A DNA stretch of 64,000 nt from positions 37,544,172 to 37,608,171 of the forward strand of contig JAULJL010000004.1 in assembly GCA_030761205.1 (NCBI GenBank). The letters run 5' to 3'. The position numbers and the translations under genes are program-made. Under the pieces are notes generated by a model that worked only from the letters and a program-made list of their open reading frames with translations, made no database searches and was not told the DNA's origin. The first letter of the stretch is position 1, and every line of letters begins with the position of its first letter. Of this stretch, positions 35,401 through 46,804 are shown one piece after another. The stretch comes from Fremontodendron californicum (lineage: Eukaryota > Streptophyta > Magnoliopsida > Malvales > Malvaceae).

Positions 35401-38400
35401 AATTCACGTATTGCAGTATCAAACTTCATTCCTGAAAATGTTATTGAATCTACATAAGCATGCATGACAGCAAGGGGAAACTCCTCATGTTGACCCAGAT
35501 AATCACCGATCATTGTCTGCAAAATGCTAAGAATTAGATCACTTATCCAGGAATTGAGCAAAAGTTATATCAGATAAGGGCTCTACCTTGTCCAGACTGG
35601 GAGTATTTCTTAGAAATTGGGCAACTGAGGCAGGATTATTTTCCACCAATTTATTTGATATAAGATACCTAATACCCTTCACTGGTTGCCTGTTGAACTG
35701 CAATATAATTAAAACTATATTTTAGTACCTAATTACAGTCTAAGAAATTGAGGATTGCTTAACAATACTTCCCAGTATCATATTCGCATTGCAGAAAACT
35801 TCCAGTCTGAAATGCTAAACTGTGAGTGTAAAACCCGATCAATCACCTCAGAGATGGCAGCTTCCATGGTAGATTTATGAGCTTTTGCCTTCTCAAAGTT
35901 ACTGGTAACATCTTCCCTGCTTTTTATCTCAACAGATTCTCTAGCCGAATCTTCTTCAGGAGACTGGCTGCCTCCCCTCTTCCTTTCTGGTTGTCTTCGA
36001 GATTTCTCCCAATCAACCAGTGATTTTAGTACGTTGACGAGGCACTAAAGAGTTTAGGAAGTAATGCTTTATCAAACAACTACAGTGGACATGGAAGCAT
36101 AGAAATATAAACAAAAAATAGTACTAATAATTGGCAAGCTAATTTAGTAGAGCTGGCCAATAGATTAACCAACCTGGAGTGAGGAACCTTTAATTGATGT
36201 TGTCTGGTTGACAGCAACAGGGCTTGAGTCTGCATTTTGTGCCCCTTGAGCTATTTTAGACAGAGTCGTGACCTAGAGGGCCAGAAGGCATATGGTATAC
36301 TTATGAAAAAAAAGCCTAGAATAACATATAAATATATGAATAAATGTCAGGTGAATAGTAACTGAGTTCATACCATGCGTTCAAACAAGTTCGGTGCCTC
36401 AATATCACAGTCATAATTCACATAAACATCAACAAGCATCTGGGGATCTTTGCAAACTTTCTCAAGCATCCTAGAAAAATAAAATTAAAAAGATTAGATA
36501 ATATAAAGCAAATAGCAAACTAACATGTGATGACAATATGCTGAACAGTGAAAGCAATGCCCCAGTAATTGCAACATCCAATCAATTAGAACGAGCACCG
36601 TACCGGAGAACACTCATTTTTAGGTTAATGGGGAAGTCTGAACCATCCAATGACCTCAAAACAATCAAGGGAAAAAAGACACCAATTTCACCCTGAAAAG
36701 AAATAAGATAAAGTACTCAGGCATAAAGCAAAACTGTTGTGTATCACAGCACTAACGCATTATTAGAAAGAACTAGCTTTAATAATCTGTCAAGATAATA
36801 ATCATACTTTAAGACTCTCTCGGAATCGCAACAAAAGCACAAAGAATATCCCAGTAGCATACTGCCACAAAGAAATGCATAGTCAGAGACAAATTCTCAT
36901 AGCAGATTCTTCTAAAATAGGATAAAGAAAAGATATTATTTAGACGCAAGATAACCTGAAATATGACAGGGGACTGTGAAACTGAAGCCCGCAGCAAAGC
37001 ATATGAGAGATATGCTTTCACAGAATCAATGAAATGGAAGTTCTTTGTAAATGAATGGCTAACCCCTTCCAACAAACCCTGCAATACCATAGGCCAGCAA
37101 ATATGATGAATGACATTAGCTACCTATTCTTTGTTACCATTAAATGATTAAAATAAACAAATTTTGGCATTTTAAAACAATGTTTATGCTGATAAGATTC
37201 TTTTGGAGCTACCGATGAGAGTCTATTCAAATTTCAGAGTTCCCCATCTATCCAAACTCAAATACAACGAGGATTACATGAATTCTTTCCCCGCCAATAA
37301 TAAGAATGAAAATAGCAAATATATCCTCTTAACAGAGAAAAATTGAAGCATTTATAAATATGACCCCACATAGTTGGGAAATCGCTGTATTCTATTATGC
37401 AAAGACTATATATCAAACATTCTTACAAAGCATAAAATAAATTCATAAAATTAACCTGCAGAAGTTCAAGAGACAGAATCTGTGTCTTGGTTGTGACCTC
37501 ATCAGTATCTTCCTTCATACCCATCTGCAAGACAAAACATTTCATGAAGGGAATCCTAGCAGAGACTTCAAAATGCAAAGAATAATTGGAGAAGGGGATA
37601 AGAAGTAGACCAACCTTGCAAAGGGTGCGGAACACAAGTAATGCATCACGTTTACCAATACTCATGCTCTCAAGGTCAATCCCTCTAAGATAAGTTTCAA
37701 GAGTCATGATAGCAAGCATCAATAAACAATTGCAACAAAAATATCAACCAAAGTAAGAAAACAGAAACTAGAAATCTGGGTAAAATATTTTAGTACATAC
37801 CTTGTGATCTTTTTACCATCCTCAACATGCACAACTTTGTCAAGAGCAGCCTCTAAACCCTATAAAACACATAAGTACCATCTTAAGAACCATAAAAAAC
37901 CAAAAGAAAACTTCACTAAAGCAAACACCTAGCAAATGCTACAAAACCTGAGGCCCGCAAGTCAAATGGATCAAAACAGATAACAGCAAATAAAAGGATG
38001 CACCTTAATATCAGCACCACCAGCAAGGTTTTGAAGTTCCTCAACAGATGCAAGTGTGGTATCCTTGCCCAGGTTAAGTGCACCCCCTAAAGTCATTGCA
38101 TTATCATTTTGGTCACCTGAGGACGCTTCTTCAGCTTTTGAGGTAGAATTCTCCGAAGAAGCAGCTTCAGTATGATCAGAAGAACCAGATGAAGTAGGGA
38201 CCTGAATTTCAAGTAAAAGATATTATCAACTTTCTTCCGGATATAACATGGAGCAAGAGAATAGTTAAAAGGTTAAAACTATAAATTCCATACCTCATCA
38301 GTCTCCATTCTCCTAAATATGATGTTAATCATCTGTGTCAACATTGCCTTTGATGTCGCTTGGTTTATAGGACTCTTGCTACACATCCAAGCCACAAATC

Positions 38401-40787
38401 ATGAGAAATATTTTAAGTTGGACTATCACTATCTTCAACAAATACAAACAATACCTGTGAAGAGCAATATTGTAGCAGACTCTGATAACTCCAAGCAAAG
38501 GTTCCCCATGGACTGCATTTTGAATTAGCAAATTGCAACAAGACTCAGTTCATATACTAGACAATGAAACAGATGACTAGATCCTGGACAATATACCTCT
38601 GAACTTTGTGGATGCTACAGCAGTAAGAAGTACCTTCAGCACTTGCAGGATTGTACTGCAAATTGTTTTCCGGAATTAAAAATGCGTAACAAGTGACATA
38701 TGCTAAAAACGAGGTTAACAGACACAAGGACCCATACCTGTCAGGAGAAGAATTATCAACACAACTGCAAACCATATTCAGAATGTCTGACAGAGGAACA
38801 TTTTTACTACCATCTAAACCAGGATCTCCCTCCAGATGATCGTAGGCAATTAGTTTCTGTGCTTATGGAATTAAAACAGATCACATCAGTAATCATTATG
38901 CAGAAAATGAAGCATTAGAAGTTCCAAAATCAAATTGAACAAAAATAGAGAGGTCCTTTTGGAATATAAATAGCAGCCTTCAGTTGGATTTGGACTTCCC
39001 TTGATGTTATATAAGAACCATAGAGAAGACTATTAAGTAGAAAATAAAGATTCAAAAATAATAGATCAAGAAAGAAAGCAACTACATACATGAAGACAAT
39101 CCAAAGCTGGTTCAAGGATTTTTAAGTTCTTTGTCTCAAATGCAAGTCGAAGAGGATTTAGAAGAAGCTCCACCTCAGACCCCTCCAAGGTGTATCCCGC
39201 ATTTGCCAAGGCAGTTGTGATGGTTCCACTAACAAGAGTTGGCTTACTAACATGCTCTGTATCCCCAGCACTTTGTAAAACTGTGCTTGATCCATCAGGT
39301 TCTATTCCAGTTTTTTCGGCTCCAGTTTCAGTTCCAATGGAACTACAAGTAAAACAAAAAACAAAAATTGGAGGTCATCTATAATTGTTACAATATCAGT
39401 CATGATCACATTACTGCAAATGATATCAATTCCACATCATTTTTAACAAGGCCATTTAGGGTGTTGGCTGAATCTGACAAAGGCTATAGTGACGGGCAAA
39501 AACTTCGGCTCTGAACTATATAGAGCCCAAATAATTGTAAACAAATAGACCCAAAAAAATATAAAAAGGCTATTTCATTGGGTTTATATCTTGGGTAAGA
39601 AACTAGGAACAAAAAAAAAGAGTAGCAGATTATAAGATTGTAAACAGATTTAAACCTTCCATCTCCAGGTGAAGGTGCTGCTTGATTTGGCTCAGTGGAT
39701 GAAGAATGCTGATTTGTTTGTTTTGGACTATCTGAAGAAATGCAAAAATATAACAAAAAGAAAATAGATGAAAGCTATGACCGACCAGCAACAATTTTAA
39801 CATGAAACTACAGGAAGAGATAAGTTCACATATTAAAGAAAACCAGTAAAGTTGTCATCTAATAAATGCATGGAGAACAGTACACAGTAGGAAGTGAAGG
39901 CCCCACATCTTACTCTCCCACCCCTCCTTTTCTTCTTAATGACATACTTCTTCTATTTCATTCAGCAACACCGTCAGAAATATTGTCTTTTAAAGAATTA
40001 GTCAACCGGGGGGAGAAGAAGAAAAGACCAACTCCTAGAACAACCCATTCTAACAAGAAAAAGAACCAGGATCATTATCAATTTCACTTATTATTATTCT
40101 TTTCATTTTTCCCTTTGTGTAAAAGCAATTTCGAAATACACACGGATTTCACTTACAAATCCCTTCTAAAATCCATCAGACATGAAACAGAAAATCCCAC
40201 TTATTTTTCTCATAAAAATGTTAAAGTAATTACTTAAATAAGAAAGGCATCAAGTACTCCATAGAAACCGAAGCTTCTTAATCTAACGTTAAAAGAGATT
40301 ATAACTTATAAACTCCACAACTACTCCTAAATCCTACTTTATGTCCTAAGTACCATTCTAACTGCATTTTTTTAAGTAATAGTATAGTTGCATGCGGTTA
40401 AATATGGAAGGCGAAACTCAAATAACTAAACAACGGCTAATGCACTAGAAAATTCAATAATCACAATCCCACTTCTTAAACTCGCACTGGTGGTTAATTT
40501 GCTGAGAATCAAAATTAGCCTAAAAATAACAATAAAAAGAAAATATATTAAATGCAAAGAAATTATAATCAAAGCACAATTACCGGATAAAAGAAGATAA
40601 ATATAAATTGCAAGTAGAATTAAGCTTCAGATCTAAAGAAACAATAAAAAAACAATGATCTAAAAAAGAAAGTATGGATCTGACCTAAATAAGTTTGAAT
40701 AGCCTTTTGAAGATCGGGATACTTTTTGCCGGCACTTTCCTTGAGCATCGACTCGAATGCTCGGCTCACGAATCCACCTGCCGCCAT
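26430..40787 (-). CDS. BIG5: BIG5/MIN7/BEN1-type ARF guanine-nucleotide exchange factor (33 exons)
   Basis: Thirty-three exons run from ATG at 40787 to TGA at 26430: exon 1 40787..40685, exon 20 (627 nt) 34759..34133, exon 21 33899..33482, exon 25 30845..30489, last exon 26492..26430. Lengths sum to 5,379 nt, 1,792 residues, with no frame break. The N-terminus MAAGGFVSRAFESMLKES is the BIG5 signature. Next come the DCB domain (LRLAFETKNLKILEPALDCL, AYDHLEGDPGLDG), the HUS box (VYVNYDCDIEAPNLFERM) and the Sec7 domain from about residue 604, with FLKGFRLPGEAQKIDRI (glutamic finger about E688) and AYAVIMLNTDAHNP. C-terminal HDS domains include LLFDLLNERG-like and YNSYSNLRTRM blocks. The protein activates ARF GTPases at the trans-Golgi/early endosome. 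In Arabidopsis it acts in PIN recycling (BEN1) and immunity, and is the target of bacterial HopM1 (MIN7). Intron 24 holds a foreign-looking coding fragment. Confidence 0.96.
31113..31310 (-). pseudogene. Coding-like fragment inside BIG5 intron 24
   Basis: On the minus strand an open stretch of about 65 codons reads DPKYQLLLTAVGEFLNLEPK, then SKDNSQPPPTTNSGTASEQM and VLQIQLFNIQVANAIASKPF, ending LEFI and TAA. It is GC-richer than the surrounding intron and has protein-like composition. A TAG lies three codons upstream of the Asp, and no BIG5 homologue I know has such a segment between RLAE and GRIPGG. I do not recognise the source gene. A captured or retrotransposed exon is the simplest reading. 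Confidence 0.4.
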
Positions 40788-41180
40788 TTTATTCTTCTCT
40801 TCCCCGACGCTTCGAATATGATAGGTTTCGGACTTTCCTTCTCTCTCACCTAAAACGCAAAATTCATTGACCAAACAGAGAAAATACTCGCCGTTAGAGA
40901 AAATAGCTGTTAGAGATATGTAGCCAGATCGTCGACGAAAAGAAAGAGCGTTACCGCGCTTTTTGATTTGTTCTGAGAGAAAAAATTGGAGTCAAAAACC
41001 ATGAAGATCTGGAAAGATATGAGCAGATCTGTTGAAATGTTTAAACGCGAGTGCGTTGCTTTTTGTGTTTACTGGGCTTTAGTTGCGATGAGCCCAGACA
41101 ATGCCCGGGTTTTGATTGGATTTCGCGTGACTAATAACGGCTAGATTTTGTTCGGTCAAAGTTGCTTGGCAGTTAATAAT
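40788..41180. other. BIG5 5'UTR and promoter region
   Basis: This is the presumed 5' leader and promoter of BIG5 on the minus strand. The plus-strand sequence has AGAAAGAGCG/TCTGAGAGAAAAA tracts; no TATA box is obvious. It ends where the AT-rich tandem repeat begins. Confidence 0.4.
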
Positions 41181-41181
41181 A

Positions 41182-41700
41182 AATATTTAGTGCAAATATT
41201 TGTTAATAATAAATATTATTAAAATATTTAAATAATATTTAATTTTTATACAGTTTTTTAATTTTTTAATTATATGAAAGTAATTTTTAAAATTTATCAT
41301 TAACAAATATTTTTTATCATAGAAATAACTAAAATTTCAATTAAAATATTATTTTTAAATATTTAGTACAAATATTTGTTAATAATAAATATCATTAAAA
41401 TATTTAAATAATATTTAATTTACATATAGTTTTTAATTTTTCAACTACATGAGAGTAATTTAGAAAATTTATTATCAACAAATATTTTTTATCATAAAAA
41501 TAACTCAAATTACCAATTAAAATATTGTTTTTAAATATTTACTACAAATGTTTGTTAATAATAAATATCATTCAAATATTTAAATAATATTTAATTTGCA
41601 TCTAGCCTTTTAATTTTTCAACTACATGAGAGTAATTTCAAAATTTTATTATTAATAAATATTATTTAGTATAAATATTTGTTAATAATAAATATCATTG
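41182..41700. repeat. Tandem repeat, about 177-bp unit, nearly three copies
   Basis: Units begin with ATATTTAGTGCAAATATTTG (about 41182), ATATTTAGTACAAATATTTG (about 41359) and ATATTTACTACAAATGTTTG (about 41535), followed each time by TTAATAATAAATAT, AAATAATATTTAATTT and ACATGAGAGTAATTT-like blocks. The unit length is nucleosome-like, but there are too few copies for satellite DNA. Confidence 0.8.
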
Positions 41701-41900
41701 GAAAATTTTAAAATTAATAAAAGTTACATTTTTTTTTATAAGTACTATCACATTCTCAGGATTTTATTCAGTACTTTCTCATGTATACCAAAAGTTGTAA
41801 AGTTACATTCTCTGGAATCACATTTCCAATAATCACATTCTCAAGAATCACATTTCATAAAATGTGATTCCTGAGAAGGCACCAAACGTCCCCTTAGAGT
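41700..41900. repeat. Partial element with GTGATTCCTGAGAAGG end
   Basis: The words ATCACATTCTC, AATCACATTTC and AAATGTGATTCCTGAG alternate in both orientations up to ACCAAACGTCCCCTTA at about 41895, which looks like one terminus of a DNA transposon. The other terminus was not found. Confidence 0.35.
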
Positions 41901-42034
41901 GAAAAGAGTAATTTAGTTATGTTTTTTTATTAATTTAATTCTTAATTATATACTTTCACCTTTAGAAATAAATAATTAAGGAAAATTGTTAAAAGCATTT
42001 GTTTAATCGGTGCCTATAGACACCAATTATTTAT

Positions 42035-42219
42035 GGATTTTGCTAACAAGTGCTCTAAGGGCACTCGTTAAGGTTACTACTTATAGTAATATCTTCATTT
42101 AATGTATTGAAAATAATGAATAAAGTTGTCAAAAACTGCATTTAATACAATGTTCTTTCTATAAATAGTATATTATTTAACCTTAACGAATGCCGTTAGA
42201 GTACTCGTTAGCAAAACCC
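42035..42219. mobile_element. MITE family A, nested copy 1 (185 bp)
   Basis: Ends are GGATTTTGCTAACAAGTG and GTACTCGTTAGCAAAACCC. ATTATTTAT is duplicated exactly at 42026..42034 and 42220..42228. The interior has palindromic CTCTAAGGGCACTCGTTAAGG and the AATGTATTGAAAATAATGA block. No coding capacity. The 9-bp duplication indicates Mutator-type transposition. Confidence 0.88.
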
Positions 42220-42229
42220 ATTATTTATT

Positions 42230-42415
42230 GGGTTTTGCTATCGAGTGCCTTTAGGGCACTTGTTAAGGTTAGTTAATATACTATTTTATAGTAATAATAT
42301 TGTATTAAATATAAAAGTTGACAACTTTATTCATCATTTTCGATGCATTGGATGGAGATATTACTATATATAGTAACTTTAACAAGTGCCCTTAGGGCAC
42401 TTGTTAGCAAAATCC
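42230..42415. mobile_element. MITE family A, nested copy 2 (186 bp)
   Basis: Ends are GGGTTTTGCTATCGAGTG and GGCACTTGTTAGCAAAATCC. TTATTTATT is duplicated exactly at 42221..42229 and 42416..42424. Its left duplication overlaps the right duplication of copy 1, so the second insertion landed essentially in the target duplication of the first. Confidence 0.88.
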
Positions 42416-42516
42416 TTATTTATTTACCATTTTAGGAAATTTTTTTGCATTTAATACATTATTTTTACTGAATTAAAAAAAAAATAATGCATTCATTACA
42501 CTTTTCTTTCTATAAA

Positions 42517-42701
42517 AGATTTTGCTAACGAGTGCCATTAGGGCACTCTTTAAGGTTAGTTAATATACTATTTATAGTAATAATATTGTATTAAATGTAA
42601 AAGTTTACAACTTTATTCATCATTTTCAATGCATTGATTGAAGATATTACTATATTTAGTAACCTTAAAAAATGTCTTTAAGACACTTGTTAGTAAAATC
42701 A
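42517..42701. mobile_element. MITE family A, nested copy 3 (185 bp)
   Basis: Ends are AGATTTTGCTAACGAGTG and GACACTTGTTAGTAAAATCA. TTCTATAAA is duplicated exactly at 42508..42516 and 42702..42710. The host sequence on both sides is the family B element. Confidence 0.88.
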
Positions 42702-43393
42702 TTCTATAAATACCACCTTAATTAGTGTCATTAGACACTGTTTAACATTTCCCTTGCTAAAAATCATCCCATAAATTTCTTAATTATGTTAACATGACAT
42801 ATTGGCAAATTATTGATGTGTTATTGTATATATTACTATTTTTTAGTCTGATATTGATTTTTTTTTAAATAAGTATTAATTTTGGCATTTTTTAATTATT
42901 TTCTTTTGAAATTATTTTTATTTAAAAATGATAAAAAAACTAATAATTCAATAAAAAAATGATCATATAAAAGATTAATCTATATTTTAAAATTCATGTC
43001 GACATAAAAATAATAATATAAAATGCACTATTTCTTTGTTAGTAAAATATTAAACATCAATATCATGTCAACATAATTAAGGGATTTATTGGATGAATTT
43101 TAGTAATTTTCCTTAATTTTTTTCTAAATATGAAAGTATAGGAATTAAATTGCTTTTTAATCCTTTTTTTAAACTAATTTTACAGGTTATATGGTAAAAT
43201 TGCTTTTCCTTAATTGTAGTAGATCGATTTTGTTCTTAGTTTTCGCTATAATCTTTTTTTTCAACTAATTTTACAGGTTATATGGTAAAAAATTAAATTT
43301 GGACGGAATTCAATATGTATTGATTACTTTTATTTCAAAGTGAAATGTTAGTTAGTGTTTAGTGATATTGATTAACATGATATTTAAAGAAAT

Positions 43394-43574
43394 AGTTCGG
43401 TTAACGGATGCTTATAGGCACCGGTTAAAATTTATTTAATTATTATTTTAATTTTTTTATTTAATATATTATTTCTATTTAATTCAAAAAATAATAATCC
43501 ATCAATTGTAATTTTTTTTTATTTTATAAATATCATTTTAACAAGTGTCACCATGCACTGGTTAATATTTTTCT
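43394..43574. mobile_element. MITE family B, copy at 43.4 kb
   Basis: Left end AGTTCGGTTAACGGATGC with palindrome-like TTATAGGCACCGGTTAA; right end CACCATGCACTGGTTAATAT. Length is about 181 bp. The flanks are both A-rich (TAAAGAAAT / TAAAAAATA) and a target duplication is only weakly visible. Confidence 0.7.
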
Positions 43575-43660
43575 TAAAAAATATAAAAAATACATAATTT
43601 TTTCTTGAATTTTGATAAAGTAATACATTAAATGCAAAAAAAAAAAAAGTAATTAAATTA

Positions 43661-44021
43661 AGATTTTGGTAACGAGTGGTCTTAGAACACTCTTTAAAGT
43701 TACGTAAATACATTAAAATTATCAATTAACTATCAATTCATGCATTTAATATAATGGTCCGCTTAACTTGTGCCTATAGGAACCTATTAAGGATTATTTA
43801 TTTACCATTATAAGAATGTTTTTTATATTTACTACATTATTTTTACTAAATTTAAGAACAAATATTTATTAATTACACTTTATATATATATATATTTATA
43901 TATCATCTTAACCAGTGTCACTAGGCATTGGTTAACATTTCTCTTAATATAATAGTATAACTATAAATATTAATTTAATTAATATTAACAAATGTTCTTA
44001 GGACACTCATTAGTAAAATTC
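43661..44021. mobile_element. MITE family A element interrupted by a family B MITE
   Basis: The left half starts AGATTTTGGTAACGAGTGG. After a 189-bp family B insert, the right half ends GGACACTCATTAGTAAAATTC. Flanks ATTAAATTA (43652..43660) and ATTAAATAA (44022..44030) match at 8 of 9. Without the insert and its duplication the element is about 163 bp. This is the reverse nesting order to 41995..42753. Confidence 0.75.
43756..43944. mobile_element. MITE family B nested in family A (189 bp, perfect 9-bp duplication)
   Basis: TAATATAAT is duplicated exactly at 43747..43755 and 43945..43953. Ends are GGTCCGCTTAACTTGTGCC and GGCATTGGTTAACATTTCTC. Confidence 0.85.
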
Positions 44022-44124
44022 ATTAAATAATCTTTAACATGTGCCTATAAATACTCGTTAACCATTTTTTTTAATTACTATTTAAAAAAAAAATTTGCAT
44101 TTAACATCGCTTTTACCAAATTTT

Positions 44125-44712
44125 GTTTACAATGCTAACAAGTGCACTAAGATCACTATTTAAGGTTACTATATATAGTAATATGTTTATTTAATGCATT
44201 TGAAAATGATGAATAAAACTATAAGTTACTGTATTTAATGTAATATTATTACTATAAATAGCATATAACTAACCTTAAAATGTATCTTCACCAATGTTTA
44301 AAAAATCAGGCCGAATCGATCAGTCGAACCAGTTCAACCAATAACTGATGGTATATTCGGTCCGGCATATATCAAAATATCAGGGATAATGAATTGATAA
44401 AAAACCAGATTAAACCGATAAAAAAACCAATTTTTTGTTATTTTTAATATTTTACTATTAAAATTATTTTTATAAGTGATGAGCTATAAACCTTTAACCT
44501 TTTAATAATATACTAAAGATAATACCATTAAAATAAATACATCTTTTTATTAGCTAATTACTATATTTAATACTTGTTTAATATTAAAATCACATATTTA
44601 ATTTATTTTTTAATTAAATAATATAGTTCAACCGATTAAACCAATAATTTAAAATTTACACCAATTTAATCTCTGATCCGATTTTTTATTCAATGACTCT
44701 GAAAACACTCGT
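44125..44712. repeat. Family A MITE remnant apparently split by a GATCGAT/CGGTT-type element
   Basis: From 44125 family A words appear (CAATGCTAACAAGTGCAC, CACTATTTAAGGTTACT, TTAATGCATTTGAAAATGATG), then at about 44296 a different element begins (AATGTTTAAAAAATCAGGCC ... CAGTCGAACCAGTTCAACC) and ends near 44705 in TCTGAAAACACTC, followed by GTTAAAAAAATGC. The second element has CGAATCGATC/AACCGATTAAACC sub-terminal words. Its target duplication could not be placed. Confidence 0.5.
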
Positions 44713-44714
44713 TA

Positions 44715-46106
44715 AAAAAATGCATAATTACTTTTTTTTGCCTTTCAACTAATCTTTGAATAATTAATTATCGTCCATGGATCTTATCCCCCAAATAAAT
44801 TGGATGGAATATCGGCTTTGAATTCGGGTCGGGCCAATGAAATGGGCTGAAAAGCTCATACCCAAATTCGAATGGGTTGACTCTTGACTGGTCTGGAACC
44901 ACATATTTTCTTTTTTATTTTAAAAAAGTATAATGAGAATAGGAATTTCCTATACCGTGCAAATGAAGATTCTTGATTATCTACCTCTTGCTTTCTATTT
45001 TCCACTATATTTTTCCTAGGTCTTTCTTTTCACAATATATATACATATATTCTCAACGAACCTAGTAAATTGGTAAAAAAAAAAAAAAAATAGCAATCAA
45101 TGATTCAATAATAGAATATTAGTATCTCATACCATGGGGCCAATTTATACCAAAATTCTAATTTGCTATTATTTTGGTTAGCTAAATTTTATTATACTTC
45201 TGTAGTAGGTAATTAGCTCACTCACGATTCAACTTTAATCTAAAGTCTTATAATATAGGTACTACAGAAAAATTATCATATTTATCGTCTTTAATTTTTA
45301 AATTTTATAAATTGAGTTAGTAAAATAATATATTTAAAAAATAAATCAAAATAATAATACATATAACAGTTTTTTTAATTTTATTGGTAAAATTAATAAT
45401 CTTCATTGAAAAAGTATAAAAACAAACTAAAAAAAAAAAATTAAAAACTTTATATAAAATGAATTGTTATGTGCGTTCCAGAGAAAACCAAAATACAAAA
45501 TAATGATATTAATTAACTACCACTTAGACTAAAAAAATTATCAATCAAAAAAACTTCCTTGACCAAAGTTTTCAACTCATTCACTCGAGGAAAGCTCTTT
45601 CTAACTACACAAATTTAGGTATCTAGATTTACAATTTTACATGGTATTTTTTTAATTGATTATTAATTCAAGAGTGACAAGCCCATTTCTCTCATGTTAC
45701 ATCAAATGAAGATCTTGTGGAATCAACCAAAGTGGCAATTGGTGGGGGAAAAAATAAACCTTTTTAGTCATTTAAAACTCAAAGAAAACGGGCAGGTCAT
45801 GGAAATGAGAAAAGAATACAAAAAAATTTAAGAGGTATTTGATTTTTATATATGCAACTACTCCAAGGGTCAAGCTTTTAGAGTTTAGACTACTTGACTG
45901 TTTTCATTTTTTTTCCTTCACTTTGTAGCCTAACCCAGAGAACAAAATTGACCCTTTTCGCCATGCCCAAACTATCAACTGACTGCTAAATATATACCAT
46001 AATTATTGATCCAAGCTCTATATCCATGATTAATTGAGCAAACAATATGTAAAAAGAAAAAAAGGAAAAAAAAAAAAAAACTATAGAGAAATGATAATTA
46101 GGTGGA
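44715..46106. other. AT-rich intergenic DNA
   Basis: No coding sequence or bounded repeat was recognised. The right end should include the RING gene 3'UTR. Confidence 0.4.
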
Positions 46107-46685
46107 TCAAGGAAGAAGATCGTCCCCAAATAGGTAGAGAAGCCGCTCGACAGCCCAGCTAGGTTCATTCTTAGGCCAGCCCAAGCATTGGGAAGAAGTG
46201 AGTAAAGGGGCTCTGCAAAGGGGGCAAGTCTTGTGATTATCTTCATGATCATGATCATGATCATGATCATAATCATGGTCGTGATTTTGATCTTGATCAT
46301 AGTCAACCCATCTGTCAATGCAATCTTGATGGAACACGTGGCAACAGTTCCTCAGTTCTCTGACATCATCACTTTCCTTCAGCTGACTCAAGCAAACTGC
46401 ACACGTGTCAGAAACCCAAGGCACCCTTTCCTTAGCATCTTCAAAGGTTGTCAGCACCAGACTGTCTCTAATCATTTGTGAAGAAACTAAGGAAGAAGAA
46501 GAAGAAGACGTAGAAGAAGAGTTGTCTTGAGAATCAGATGAGAAAGTAATACTAGTATTAAAGAAGCTTATGTCTTTAAACCTAAGAGCCCAAGACAAGA
46601 CCCATCTTAAAACTGCTAAAACAACAGCTGTTTTGTAAAGAAGATGGGTTACAATTAGCCCTGGATCTTCTACAAAAAAACCCAT
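46107..46685 (-). CDS. RING-H2 E3 ubiquitin-ligase-like protein (BRH1/RHA type) with Asp/His insertion in the RING
   Basis: One exon, 192 residues. I chose the ATG at 46685 (MGFFVEDPGLIVTHLLYK), because short membrane-anchored plant RING-H2 proteins start this way; an in-frame ATG further up would add a low-quality extension. Residues about 10-34 are a membrane segment and residues 50-70 are Ser-rich. The RING-H2 ligands are C95, C98, C114, H116, H119, C122, C154 and C157. Between C122 and C154 lie 31 residues where the family usually has about ten. The extra part (about 127-151) is a repeat of Asp and His encoded by CATGAT units. The protein would transfer ubiquitin from an E2; substrates are unknown. 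A TATA box lies about 110 bp upstream. Comparison with Arabidopsis At3g43430 is from memory and gene context. Confidence 0.9.
   Translation of the reverse strand: MGFFVEDPGLIVTHLLYKTAVVLAVLRWVLSWALRFKDISFFNTSITFSSDSQDNSSSTSSSSSSLVSSQMIRDSLVLTTFEDAKERVPWVSDTCAVCLSQLKESDDVRELRNCCHVFHQDCIDRWVDYDQDQNHDHDYDHDHDHDHEDNHKTCPLCRAPLLTSSQCLGWPKNEPSWAVERLLYLFGDDLLP
46236..46275. repeat. Coding hexanucleotide repeat (CATGAT)n
   Basis: Reiterated ATGATC/CATGAT triplet pairs encode alternating Asp-His in the RING-H2 protein on the minus strand. Because GATCATGATC is self-complementary in part, the DNA can also form hairpins. The repeat keeps frame. Confidence 0.85.
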
Positions 46686-46793
46686 TGAAACAAAAGAAAG
46701 AACAATGAAGGGAAACAGAAAGGCAAAGAGAATGGAAAGTGATTGGCAAGAGATTGGAAAGGAAAGGGGGAGAATTAGAGGAGCATCTAGGGA

Positions 46794-46804
46794 CTTATAT
46801 AAAA
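46794..46804 (-). promoter_or_regulatory. TATA box of the RING-H2 gene
   Basis: The minus strand reads CTTTTATATAAG about 110 bp upstream of the chosen ATG. Position and sequence fit a TATA box well, and support the downstream ATG as the true start because the longer frame would begin almost at the TATA. Confidence 0.65.

Larger units (their letters stand above)
41995..42753. mobile_element. MITE family B element hosting three nested family A MITEs
   Basis: The element starts GCATTTGTTTAATCGGTGCC and ends GACACTGTTTAACATTTCCC, inverted termini with a TCGGTGCCTATAGACACC palindrome near the left end. Flanks TTGTTAAAA (41986..41994) and TTGCTAAAA (42754..42762) match at 8 of 9. After removing the three family A inserts (each about 185 bp plus 9-bp duplication) the host is about 177 bp, equal to the uninterrupted copy at 43756..43944 (189 bp). 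Confidence 0.82.
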
